From Mesorhizobium sp. WSM4313 (GTDB taxonomy: Bacteria > Pseudomonadota > Alphaproteobacteria > Rhizobiales > Rhizobiaceae), in the NCBI RefSeq assembly GCF_002294725.1, contig NZ_NSFT01000006.1, forward strand, positions 1-64,000: a stretch of 64,000 nucleotides of DNA. Reading direction: 5' to 3'. Position numbers and translations under genes: made by a program. The notes under the pieces are model-generated. The model was not told the origin of the DNA, did no database searches, and saw only the letters and a program-made list of their open reading frames with translations. Below are positions 16,887-26,929 of the stretch, one piece after another. How positions within the stretch are numbered: the first letter of the stretch is position 1; every line of letters begins with the position of its first letter.

Positions 16887-17660
16887 ATGAGCAAAGCCGC
16901 CAGCCGTTTCGCCTTCGTTTCTTCCGACACCGACGACGCCCGCGCGGCGTTGGAAAGCCTGTCCGCGCGCTATGGACAGGTGCCTGTCGCGGATGCCGAG
17001 ATCATCATCGCGCTCGGCGGCGACGGCTTTCTTCTGCAGACGCTGCGCGAGACGATGAGCACGGGCAAGAAGGTCTACGGCATGAACCGTGGCACCATCG
17101 GCTTCCTGATGAACGAATATCGCGCCGGCGGCCTCGAGGACCGCATCGCCAACGCCGTCTCCGAGACGATCCGGCCGCTGGAAATGGTCGCTGTGACGCA
17201 TGACGGCGAAACGATTTCGGCGCCGGCCATCAACGAGGTGGCGCTGTGGCGCCAATCCTACCAGACGGCGAAGATCCGCATCACCGTCGACGGCCAGGTG
17301 CGGCTGGAGGAGCTGAACTGCGACGGCGTGATGATCGCGACGCCCGCCGGTTCCACTGCCTACAATCTGTCGGCGCATGGGCCGATCCTGCCGCTCGATG
17401 CGCCGCTTCTGGCGCTGACGCCGGTCAGTCCTTTCCGGCCGCGCCGCTGGCGCGGGGCGCTGCTGTCCAACAAGGCGACCGTGCGCTTCGACATCCTGGA
17501 AGCCGAAAAGCGCCCGGTGAATGCCGCGGCTGATCATACCGAGGTCAAGGCGGTGGCCTCCGTCACCGTGCGGGAATCGCCGACGGCGACGGCAACTTTG
17601 CTGTTCGATCCGAACCATTCCTGGAACGAGCGTATCCTTGCCGAGCAGTTCCGCTACTGA
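16887..17660 (+). CDS. nadK: NAD kinase
   Basis: A 257-residue enzyme that phosphorylates NAD to NADP. The diagnostic GGDG is in ALGGDGFLLQTLRE, with NRGTIGFLMN, the NAD-binding NEVALWR and DGVMIATPAGSTAYNLSAHG downstream. The ATG at 16887 has a GGGAG ribosome site; the open frame upstream to 16782 is arginine-rich and out of family. Length is typical of alphaproteobacterial NAD kinases. Confidence 0.95.
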   Translation: MSKAASRFAFVSSDTDDARAALESLSARYGQVPVADAEIIIALGGDGFLLQTLRETMSTGKKVYGMNRGTIGFLMNEYRAGGLEDRIANAVSETIRPLEMVAVTHDGETISAPAINEVALWRQSYQTAKIRITVDGQVRLEELNCDGVMIATPAGSTAYNLSAHGPILPLDAPLLALTPVSPFRPRRWRGALLSNKATVRFDILEAEKRPVNAAADHTEVKAVASVTVRESPTATATLLFDPNHSWNERILAEQFRY

Positions 17661-17689
17661 GCCGGCGCAAGGATATTGTTTCGATCAAT

Positions 17690-17800
17690 GCGTGTCGCCC
17701 AAAAGCGCGCAGCGGTTTTGGGCATACGGCGTGATCAAGCAAAGATATAAAGCGCGGAGCCTCAACCGTTTCAGCTCGACGCGCTTTAAGCATCGCGATT
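17690..17800. repeat. Intergenic repeat with GTCGCCCAAAAG and AAAGCGCG/CGCGCTTT parts
   Basis: GCCCAAAAGCGCGCAGCGG is followed by TTTTGGGCATACGGCGTGAT. A second part has AAAGCGCG (17758 region) and CGACGCGCTTT arms around CTCAACCGTTTCAGCTC. It resembles a dispersed Mesorhizobium element (recalled from memory). It occupies most of the gap between nadK and the helicase gene. Confidence 0.55.
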
Positions 17801-17951
17801 AAGGTTACGTCTTCACAATCGCTGTATTTCGGTCCGTTTCTGTTGACAAATCGAGGGCTTGCGCCTAACTGCAACACCGATCTTGCAGGCGCGCGGCGCC
17901 TGCCGCGGCTACTGTGTCGCGATTTTCCCAACCAACAAAGACAACAAACAC

Positions 17952-19493
<1,542 letters not shown>

Positions 19494-19520
19494 AGCCGAT
19501 ATCAGCGTAGCCTGAATTGA

Positions 19521-19551
19521 AAACGGCCCCACACGGGGCCGTTTCGTTTTT
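19521..19551 (+). terminator. Intrinsic terminator after the DEAD-box helicase gene
   Basis: A perfect 10-bp stem AAACGGCCCC / GGGGCCGTTT (19521-19530 with 19535-19544), loop ACAC, is followed by CGTTTTT. It is 28 bp after the helicase stop and also faces the convergent gene at 19587. Confidence 0.88.
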
Positions 19552-19586
19552 GGCTTCGCCTGGACCAATTCAGCCAAAGGCGATGC

Positions 19587-20195
19587 CTACATCGGACCCG
19601 GCATCATCTTGGTCGGCTTCTCAAGCATCGGGAACTCGGCCTTGCTGCATTTCACGTTCGGGTTCGTCGGGCTGAACATGCCGTTCGGATTGTCCCTGAA
19701 CAGCCATGCATGCAGGTCGTAGTGGACGAACTCCCTCGGAATGAGCGGGTAGTGGCCTTCCATCGGCCCCATGAATTTCTGCCCGAACAGCGTCGGCACC
19801 TCCTTGGTGTCCGGCGTCAGCGGCACCAGCCATTCCACCCCGACCAGCTTCAAGCCTTTCTTGGTCGGCTCGTAGATCAGGACGTTGGGTTTCATTGGGT
19901 CGAGCGGCTTGCCGACGCTCGGAACGTTGACGAAATGGATGCCCATCGCGCCCTTCTGATAGTACATAGCGCCGTCTATCTTCTCGCCGCCATAGTGGAT
20001 GCAGCCGACGGTCGACAAATAGAGGTCGCGAACAGCGGCGGTGTAATCTTCATACTTGGCCAGCGATTTCTTCAAGGCTTCGATGTCGGCCTTGTTGGCG
20101 TCCTCGGCCTGGGCCGAAGCGAGCCCGAACGATGTGCCGATAAGACATGTCAAAACGAGGACGCCGCAGCGCCCCAAGCGAGCTGTTCTTGTCAT
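19587..20195 (-). CDS. Secreted hypothetical protein
   Basis: A 202-residue protein with a signal peptide (MTRTARLGRCGVLVLTCLIG, cleavage after SAQA near residue 30). The mature part has ALKKSLAKYEDYTAAVRDLY, DLHAWLFRDNPNGMFSPTNP and a Cys in VKCSKAEFP. It resembles periplasmic proteins of unknown function in rhizobia; no enzyme motif is evident. The ATG at 20195 follows GGGAGG. Confidence 0.75.
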   Translation of the reverse strand: MTRTARLGRCGVLVLTCLIGTSFGLASAQAEDANKADIEALKKSLAKYEDYTAAVRDLYLSTVGCIHYGGEKIDGAMYYQKGAMGIHFVNVPSVGKPLDPMKPNVLIYEPTKKGLKLVGVEWLVPLTPDTKEVPTLFGQKFMGPMEGHYPLIPREFVHYDLHAWLFRDNPNGMFSPTNPNVKCSKAEFPMLEKPTKMMPGPM

Positions 20196-20385
20196 GCATT
20201 CCTCCCAGATTCTCTTGATCTGGCCGTGCAAGACCGGGGCGGTAGATGTTGATTGCGCGGCCGATTGACCGCCCCGTCCCCTCTGGAACAGCAGAATGTT
20301 AGTCCTTTCCCTGGTTCTGGAAAAGCATTAATTAGAACAAACTAATGTCCTAAGGCCTTCGAACCCATCTTTGGGCCATTTCAAA

Positions 20386-20416
20386 CAAAAACGGCCCCCT
20401 TCGGAGCCGTTTGTCT
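20386..20416 (-). terminator. Intrinsic terminator after the OmpA-family gene
   Basis: Read on the minus strand, AAACGGCTCC and GGGGGCCGTTT form a stem around GAAG, followed by TTGTTTG. It lies 32 bp past the stop of the OmpA lipoprotein gene. Confidence 0.75.
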
Positions 20417-20447
20417 TGATGGAATTGCGCCTCTGCGCGCCGTTTTC

Positions 20448-21098
20448 TCAGGTGAGCGGCGACAGCTGGATTTCGACGCGGCGGTTCTGCTCGCGGCCGG
20501 CGGCGGTCGCATTGGATGCGATCGGGCGGGTCTTGCCGAAGCCGGTGACGGCGAAGCGGCGCTGATCGACGCCCTGGCCGGACAGGTAGTTGGCGACGGC
20601 AAGCGCGCGACGCTGCGACAGGTCGAAATTGTGCTCGTCGCTGCCGGTCGAATCGGTGTGGCCGAACACGTCCACAGTGGTCTGGCGGAATTTCTTCAGC
20701 ACCAGCGCGACCGAATTCAGCACCGGATAGAAGCCCGGCTTCACCGCGTCCTGGTCGACATTGAAGGTGATGTCGGACGGCATGTTGAGGATGATCTGGT
20801 CGCCACTGCGGGTGACGCTGACGCCGGTGCCCTGCAATTGACGGCGAAGCTCGGCCTCGTTCTGGTCCATCGTCGCGCCGATCGCGCCGCCGGCGAGCGC
20901 GCCGATGCCGGCGCCGATCAACGCGTTGCGGCGGTCGTTGCCTCCGGCCAGCAGGCCAAGGCTGGCACCTGCCAGGGCGCCGAGGCCGGCACCGGCCGCC
21001 GTGTTGGAGATCTTCTGGTCGCCGGTATACGGATCGGTGGTGGTGCAGGCGCTCACCAATAGAGCCGTCGCCACGGCGACGAGCACAGTCTTCTTCAT
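20448..21098 (-). CDS. OmpA-family outer-membrane lipoprotein (YiaD type)
   Basis: A 216-residue protein. The signal peptide and lipobox LLVSAC place the lipidated Cys at residue 18. A glycine-zipper segment (GAGLGALAGASLGLLAGG and ALIGAGIGALAGGAIGA) follows. The C-terminal OmpA domain (about residues 100-215) has the peptidoglycan-binding VFGHTDSTGS and DLSQRRALAVANYL, with FGKTRPIASN at the end. It anchors the outer membrane to the cell wall. Confidence 0.92.
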   Translation of the reverse strand: MKKTVLVAVATALLVSACTTTDPYTGDQKISNTAAGAGLGALAGASLGLLAGGNDRRNALIGAGIGALAGGAIGATMDQNEAELRRQLQGTGVSVTRSGDQIILNMPSDITFNVDQDAVKPGFYPVLNSVALVLKKFRQTTVDVFGHTDSTGSDEHNFDLSQRRALAVANYLSGQGVDQRRFAVTGFGKTRPIASNATAAGREQNRRVEIQLSPLT

Positions 21099-21235
21099 GA
21101 GATTGGTCCCTCTCCAATTCGCGGCCTTTGCGACCGCGCCAAATCAGCCCTTCCGCAGCCTTGTAGCATGAAATGCGGCGAAAAACGGAACGGGAATGCC
21201 GCCGGTAAAGTCCGGCGGTGGCTCCCGTGTCGGCT

Positions 21236-21604
21236 CTACCACAAATTCTTGCCGTCGATGACCACCACCTCGACCTTGTCCAGATCGAAATCATCGAACA
21301 GGCGCGAATTGACGCTGATCTTCGGGTTGTCGAAATCCGGCTCTCCGGTCGACCAATCAGGCGTCTCGGTGAAGGTGCCGCAGCCGCAAATGGCGCAGAA
21401 ACCATGCTTCACCGTCTTTGAGCCCCAGCGATAGAAGGAGACATTCTCCGGCGGGCTCGTCAGCTTGAATTGCGACGGCACATAGTAGGCCCATAACGAG
21501 CCCCGCTTCGAGCAGAACGAGCATGTGCATTGCGTCACCGTCCGCGGCGCCTCGGCAACCTCGAAGGTTGTCGCCTTGCAGTGACAGCTTCCCCTGATGG
21601 TCAT
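21236..21604 (-). CDS. GFA-family (Mss4-like) protein
   Basis: A 122-residue protein with the zinc-binding cysteine pattern of glutathione-dependent formaldehyde-activating enzymes: GSCHCKATTF, QCTCSFCSKRGSL and FCAICGCGTF. Most family members have no shown formaldehyde activity; the name is by fold only. The ATG at 21604 gives a start on the conserved MTIRGSCHC. Upstream lie two tandem intergenic repeats. Another member of the family is at 22537. Confidence 0.88.
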   Translation of the reverse strand: MTIRGSCHCKATTFEVAEAPRTVTQCTCSFCSKRGSLWAYYVPSQFKLTSPPENVSFYRWGSKTVKHGFCAICGCGTFTETPDWSTGEPDFDNPKISVNSRLFDDFDLDKVEVVVIDGKNLW

Positions 21605-21641
21605 GGACTCAACCTCTCCGTTGTCCGCCGCGCCCTTAGTT

Positions 21642-21751
21642 TCACGCAATTCCGGACGGAAAACCGCTACGCACTTTTCCTGGAATTGCGCACTCTGGAT
21701 TCACGCAATTCCGGACGGAAAACCGCTACGCACTTTTCCTGGAATTGCTCG
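21642..21751. repeat. Two tandem copies of the GCAATTCCGGACGG repeat
   Basis: CACGCAATTCCGGACGG, AAAACCGCTACGCACTTTTC and CTGGAATTGC occur twice in a row, separated by GCACTCTGGATT. The ends are inverted (GCAATTCC / GGAATTGC). A third copy is part of the repeat at 8819-8922. The tandem copies lie upstream of the GFA gene. Confidence 0.85.
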
Positions 21752-21865
21752 GTGCAAGGCAACATAAAGAAACCGTCCTGACAACCGTCTGTCAGCAAGG
21801 TCGGCAGCCTTCTCCTGCCGTGGATCGAGCCCCAGCGCCTCGCCTTCCGCGGCAGGTTCAGAGCC

Positions 21866-22243
21866 CTAGTAAGAGGGAGGCGGCACGAACAGGCAGATGG
21901 TCTTGCCGGCGTCGAGCCCGGCCTGGTGCGCACACCAGTGGTACTCGCCGTCGGGCGAATTCTTGACCCGCTTGTCGGCATAAGCCACCACCTCGCCCGT
22001 ACCTTTTATGACGTAGCCCTCGGGCCGCTCGCTGATCGATGACTGCGGCACCTCCTTGCAATCGTAGTTGGCACAACAGGCAAAGGGATATTTCCAGCCT
22101 TGCGGCATGGCCGCCGTGGGCTGGGCATCGTGCGCAGCAGCCGGCGGCGCCAGCGCCGCGATCGCTCCAACGGCGAACAGGGAGAACAAAAGTCGGCCAG
22201 CCGGTCGAACGGCTTGGGCCGATCTTGATATGGCAGCAGACAT
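21866..22243 (-). CDS. Secreted hypothetical protein, Cys-rich
   Basis: A 125-residue protein with a signal peptide (AGRLLFSLFAVGAIAALAPP, cleavage after AAA). The mature part is small and cysteine-rich (YPFACCANYDCKEVPQS, EYHWCAHQAGLDAG, ICLFVPPP), suggesting disulfide bonds in the periplasm. No known family is recognised. The ATG at 22243 has an AAGGAA ribosome site; longer frames extend into a non-coding stretch. Confidence 0.72.
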   Translation of the reverse strand: MSAAISRSAQAVRPAGRLLFSLFAVGAIAALAPPAAAHDAQPTAAMPQGWKYPFACCANYDCKEVPQSSISERPEGYVIKGTGEVVAYADKRVKNSPDGEYHWCAHQAGLDAGKTICLFVPPPSY

Positions 22244-22536
22244 CGAAGCGTTCCTTTCGAGCATCAAGCGTTTTCGCTTGCCCGTTCCCGGAACGTGTCT
22301 TCCCAGTGGCCGGATCGTCGGTCGCAGATATGCCGCATCCGGCCATAAATGCTTTTTACCCAGCCCGAAGGCTGGGCTGATTCCCTGGCTGGCGCAAGCA
22401 TCCGCTTGCAACGGCAATGCCGCGCTTCACGCCAACCTCTGCTATCCAGAATCGTGCGTCGGCTTGGTTAATGAGCGGTTAGCCGCGCGGATCTGGTGCC
22501 CGACAACGAGATTCGGCTCAAGCTGGTTCCAGACGT

Positions 22537-22941
22537 TCAGTCGGGAACGTGCTCATCATACTGCGGCAGGTCGTCAGCGATTGTGAACCACTTCGCCTTG
22601 GATCCGACAAAAATGTGCGCGCTCGGCCGTATCGCCGGATCGTCGACCAGCGTGCCCATGGCGACATGCACGTAGGCGCCGTCGCGGACCAACGAATAGA
22701 TGAGCGAGCCGCATCGCCCGCAATGCGCGTCGTGGCCGCTCTCGTCGCCGAAGATCAGCAGCCCGCCCTCGCCCGCGATGAGCCGGAACTTGTCGCGCTC
22801 GATACCGGCGAACGGCTTGAACGCGGAGCCCGTCGTGCGCCGGCAGTTAGAGCAATGGCAGTTCGCCGCGTAAACGAATTCGTCCGCAACCTCATAGTGG
22901 ACGGCGCCGCAGAAGCATTTTCCCGCAAGTACCGTAGACAC
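22537..22941 (-). CDS. GFA-family (Mss4-like) protein, GTG start
   Basis: A 134-residue protein with the GFA zinc-ligand motifs KCFCGAVHYEV, NCHCSNCRRTTGSAF and HCGRCGSLI. The GTG at 22941 is chosen because a strong GGAGG ribosome site stands 7 bp upstream; the residues before it do not match the family. It is 31 bp downstream of the prfB stop on the same strand, so it may be co-transcribed. Its exact substrate is unknown. Confidence 0.86.
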   Translation of the reverse strand: MSTVLAGKCFCGAVHYEVADEFVYAANCHCSNCRRTTGSAFKPFAGIERDKFRLIAGEGGLLIFGDESGHDAHCGRCGSLIYSLVRDGAYVHVAMGTLVDDPAIRPSAHIFVGSKAKWFTIADDLPQYDEHVPD

Positions 22942-22972
22942 CGGCTTCCTCCGCTCCTGCAACGGGTGCGTA

Positions 22973-24104
22973 CTAGTCGAGGTCCGCCACCGCTTCGCCT
23001 GCGCCGCCCTCGATGCGATGCGAGAGCGAGGCTTCCATGAATTCGTCAAGGTCGCCGTCGAGCACGCTCGAAGGCGAGGTGCTTTCGACGCCGGTGCGCA
23101 GATCCTTCACAAGCTGATAGGGCTGCAGCACGTAGGAGCGGATCTGGTGGCCCCAGCCGATATCGCTCTTCGACGCCTCGGTGGCATTGGCGACCGCCTC
23201 GCGCTTCTTCAGCTCTTCCTCGTAAAGCCGCGAGCGCAGCATTTCCCAAGCCTTGGCGCGGTTCTTGTGCTGGGAGCGCTCGGCCTGGCAGGCGACCGCT
23301 ATGCCGGTCGCCAGATGGGTGATGCGCACCGCCGAGTCGGTGGTGTTGACGTGCTGGCCGCCCGAACCCGAGGAACGATAGGTGTCGATGCGCACGTCGG
23401 ATTCGGAAACATTGATCTCGATCGAGTCGTCGATAACCGGATAGACCCAGACGCTGGCGAAGGAGGTGTGGCGCCGCGCGTTGCTGTCGTAAGGCGAAAT
23501 GCGCACCAGGCGATGGACGCCGGACTCCGTCTTAAGCCAGCCATAGGCGTTGTGGCCCTTGATCATCACGGTGGCGGACTTGATGCCCGCTTCTTCGCCG
23601 TCATGGACTTCCAGCACCTCGACCTTAAAGCGGCGGCGCTCGGCCCAGCGTGTGTACATGCGCAGGAGCATCGAGGCCCAGTCCTGGCTCTCGGTGCCGC
23701 CGGCGCCGGCATGGATTTCGAGATAGGTGTCGTTGGCGTCGGCCTCGCCGGACAGCAGCGTTTCGACCTGGCGCGCCTTCGCCTCGCCCTGCATCGAACG
23801 CAGCGCCGCCTCCGCTTCCGCGATGATGGCGTCGTCGCCCTCTTCCTCGCCGAGCTCAATCAGCCCGATATTGTCTTCCAGCGCCTGCGTCATCCCCTTG
23901 ACGGCAGCGATGCCGTCCTCGAGCTCCTGGCGCTCCCGCATCAGCTTCTGCGCTTCGATGGGGTCATTCCAGAGGCTGGAATCCTCGGCGCGCGAATTCA
24001 GGTATTCAAGCCGCTTTACAGCCTGATCCCAGTCAAAGATGCCTCCTCAGCAGGGTTATCGCCTGCCTGATCTCGTCGACGATGTTGAGCGTTTCCGCGC
24101 GCAT
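22973..24104 (-). CDS. prfB: Peptide chain release factor 2 with programmed +1 frameshift
   Basis: RF2 recognises UAA and UGA and triggers peptide release. The first 23 codons ([20 protein letters not shown] to RHL, 24104-24036) end at an in-frame TGA. A +1 shift at CTT-TGA-C joins them to the rest (24034-22973), giving 376 residues. The GGQ motif is in [13 protein letters not shown], and the codon-recognition loop reads [10 protein letters not shown] (SPY in place of the enterobacterial SPF). The downstream frame could look like a gene starting at 23941, but that lacks the N-terminal helix. Compare the site entry at 24032-24047. Confidence 0.95.
24032..24047 (-). other. prfB: Programmed +1 ribosomal frameshift site in prfB
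   Basis: On the minus strand the sequence is AGGAGG (24047-24042), CAT, CTT (24038-24036), TGA (24035-24033), C. This is the classic autoregulatory site: an internal Shine-Dalgarno three bases before CUU, a UGA stop and a following C. Low RF2 lets ribosomes shift past the UGA and make more RF2. Confidence 0.95.
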
Positions 24105-24241
24105 GGCTCTTGGTTCGGTCCTGTTCTTTTCGGTCTTTTCGGTCTTTTCGGAATAGGCGCGATACATAGGCACGGCATCGCTGCCTGTAAAGCGAAATGG
24201 GCCGGCACCACCCTGCCGGCCCATCACCAAATCCGGCAACG

Positions 24242-26698
24242 TCAGTAGAGGCCGCCGCCGCCGTCCTGGATGGCCTGGTTGGCCTGCGGCGACAGCGCTC
24301 CGCCCGAACCGTTCGAGCCATCCGCGCCCATGCCGATCACCCAGTAGCTGTCAGCCGGACCGGTGCCAGGCTTGAAAGCCTCGATGATGGTGTTCGGATC
24401 GCCTTCGGCGGCGCGCATGCCGGTCTTGCGGTTGATTGCGATCAGCTTCATGCCGTCGGGAACCTGGAAGTCGGTGTTCGGCTTGCCGTCGAGCGCAACG
24501 CGCATGAAATCCTTGAAGATCGGGGCCGCCAAGCCGCCGCCGGTGGCGCCGTGGCCAAGGCCGCGCGGCGTGTCATAGCCCATATAGAGGCCGACAACGA
24601 GGTTCGGGGTGAAGCCGATGAACCAGGCGTCCTTCTCGTCATTGGTCGTGCCGGTCTTGCCGGCGATGTGGCGGCCGAGCTCGCCGATGGTGGCGCCGGT
24701 GCCGCGCTGCACGACGCCCTCCATCATCGAGGTGATCTGGTATGCCGTCATCGGATCGAGCACCTGCTCGGAATTGTCGACCAGCTCCGGCTCGGTCTGG
24801 TTCTTCCACTCGGTGGCGTTGCAGCCTTCGCAGCCGCGCTCGTCCTGCTTGAACACCGTCTTGCCGTAACGGTCCTGGATGCGGTCGATGAGCGAGGGTT
24901 TGATCGATTTGCCGCCATTGGCCATGATCGAATAGGCCGACACCATGCGCATGACGGTCGTCTCGCCCGAGCCCAGCGCCATCGGCAGATAGGGCGCCAG
25001 ATGATCGTAGACGCCGAAGCGCTCGGCATATTCCACGACCAGCTTCATGCCCATGTCGTTGGCCAGCCGCACGGTCATCAGATTGCGCGACTTTTCGATG
25101 CCCGAGCGCAAGGTGGCCGGGCCTGCGACCGTGCCGTCATAGTTCTTCGGAGTCCAGGTGGTGTTGCCGCTCTGGATGGTGATCGGGCCGTCCATGATCA
25201 CCGAAGCCGGCGTGTAGCCATTGTCGAGCGCCGCCGAATAAACGATCGGCTTGAACGAGGAACCGGGCTGGCGCATCGCCTGTGTGGCGCGGTTGAATTC
25301 CGACTGCGCGTAAGAGAAGCCGCCGACCATGGCCAGCACGCGGCCGGTATGCGGATCCATGGCGACGAGGCCGCCTTCGACCTCCGGCACCTGGCGCAGC
25401 ATGTAGGTGTTGTCGGAGCCGTCGTTCTTCTGCACGAAGATCACGTCGCCGGGCTCCAGCACTTCCGCCGGAGACTTCGCCCTGACGGACTTGCCGTTGA
25501 CGAAGTGGCGCATGGCGAAGCCCATGTCCTCCTTGCTGACGGTGCCCTGGACGCGCTCCTTGACCAGATCGCCGGAAATCTGCCGCGTCGGCTGGATGCC
25601 GATGGTCAGCCCGGTTGCCGAACTGTCGAGGACGACGGCCAGCGTCCATTCCGGAACATCCTCGAGACCCTTCACGTTGCCGAGCGGCACGCCCCAGTCG
25701 CCGGAGACGTCGATATGCGTCACCGGACCGCGATAGCCGCGCAGCATGTCGTATTTGAGCAGGCCGTTCTGCATCGCCTTGCGGGCGATAAGCTGGACAT
25801 TCGGATCGAGTGTGGTGCGCACCGACAGGCCGCCCTCGTAAAGCGCATTCTCACCGTAGCGCGCGATGATCTGGCGGCGGACTTCCTCGGTGAAGTACTC
25901 GCCGGCAAACAGGTAGGAACCGTTGCGGCGCGGCGTCACGCCGAGCGGTTCGGCCTTTGCCTTGTCGCCCTCCTCGCGGGTGACGTAGCCATTCTCGACC
26001 ATCTGGTCGATGACCCAGTTGCGGCGCTCCAGGGCACGGTCGGCGTGCTTGAAGGGGTGATAGTTATTCGGGCCCTTCGGCAACGAGGCGAGATAGGCGG
26101 CTTCCGCGACTGTCAGTTCGTTGACGGACTTGTCGAAATAGGTGAGCGCGGCGCCCGCGACGCCATAGGCGCCAAAGCCGAAGAAGATTTCGTTGAGATA
26201 GAGCTCGAGGATGCGGTCCTTCGAATAGGCCTGCTCGATGCGGAAGGCCAGGATCATCTCCTTGATCTTGCGCTCATAGGTCTGATCAGAAGAGAGCAGG
26301 AAGTTCTTCGCCACCTGCTGGGTGATCGTCGAGGCGCCGACCTGGCGCCGGCCGGAACCTAAATTCTGCAGGTTGACGACGATGGCGCGGCCAAGGCCGG
26401 TGATGTCGATGCCGGGATGGTTGTAGAAGTTCTTGTCCTCGGCCGACATGAAGGCGGCCTTGACGCGGTCCGGGATGGCCTGGATCGGCAGATAGAGACG
26501 CCGCTCGCGCGCATATTCAGCCATCAGCGCGCCGTCGGAGGCATGGATGCGCGTCGTCACCGGCGGTTCGTATTTGGCCAGAACCTCGTAGTCGGGCAGG
26601 TCCTTGGTCAGATGGCTGATATAGATGGCAAGACCGGCCGCCACCAGCAGCGCCAGCGTCGTGCCGATGCCAAAGAAATAGCCGATGAGACGAATCAT
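24242..26698 (-). CDS. mrcA: Penicillin-binding protein 1A (bifunctional)
   Basis: An 818-residue class A PBP that polymerises and cross-links peptidoglycan. The N-terminal membrane anchor is residues 3-30. The glycosyltransferase motifs are AEDKNFYNHPG (86-96) and GASTITQQVAKN (121-132). The OB-like insertion lies near residues 320-430. The transpeptidase motifs are SSFK (480-483, QPGSSFKP), SRN and KTGTT. All catalytic motifs are intact. It is followed by prfB on the same strand and preceded by the amidase gene. Confidence 0.96.
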   Translation of the reverse strand: MIRLIGYFFGIGTTLALLVAAGLAIYISHLTKDLPDYEVLAKYEPPVTTRIHASDGALMAEYARERRLYLPIQAIPDRVKAAFMSAEDKNFYNHPGIDITGLGRAIVVNLQNLGSGRRQVGASTITQQVAKNFLLSSDQTYERKIKEMILAFRIEQAYSKDRILELYLNEIFFGFGAYGVAGAALTYFDKSVNELTVAEAAYLASLPKGPNNYHPFKHADRALERRNWVIDQMVENGYVTREEGDKAKAEPLGVTPRRNGSYLFAGEYFTEEVRRQIIARYGENALYEGGLSVRTTLDPNVQLIARKAMQNGLLKYDMLRGYRGPVTHIDVSGDWGVPLGNVKGLEDVPEWTLAVVLDSSATGLTIGIQPTRQISGDLVKERVQGTVSKEDMGFAMRHFVNGKSVRAKSPAEVLEPGDVIFVQKNDGSDNTYMLRQVPEVEGGLVAMDPHTGRVLAMVGGFSYAQSEFNRATQAMRQPGSSFKPIVYSAALDNGYTPASVIMDGPITIQSGNTTWTPKNYDGTVAGPATLRSGIEKSRNLMTVRLANDMGMKLVVEYAERFGVYDHLAPYLPMALGSGETTVMRMVSAYSIMANGGKSIKPSLIDRIQDRYGKTVFKQDERGCEGCNATEWKNQTEPELVDNSEQVLDPMTAYQITSMMEGVVQRGTGATIGELGRHIAGKTGTTNDEKDAWFIGFTPNLVVGLYMGYDTPRGLGHGATGGGLAAPIFKDFMRVALDGKPNTDFQVPDGMKLIAINRKTGMRAAEGDPNTIIEAFKPGTGPADSYWVIGMGADGSNGSGGALSPQANQAIQDGGGGLY

Positions 26699-26929
26699 GC
26701 CCGCTCCAGTCCGAGGTTCGGGAATTTCCTAAACGAAGCCGACAGTCGCGCAAGCTTCCCGGGGCGGTCCCAATCCGCAATCGAAAAACCCATGTAGCGG
26801 CCATGTGGACAAAATACGGCAGCGCGAAATTTGAGGACTCGGTTGCCGAATAATAACGCCGGGTGTTGTCGTCATGCAACGCTGCTTGCGGTTGCAGGCG
26901 CCCAGCGGTTGCGGGCAGGTTCCGGCGGG

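Noticed and set aside
22359..22378. CCCAGCC / GGCTGGG hairpin
   Set aside because: A short stem without a T-tract, gene or repeat relation; nothing supports a function.
24197..26362. Long plus-strand open frame over the PBP1A gene
   Set aside because: It lies on the complement of a gene with all PBP motifs and has no domain of its own.
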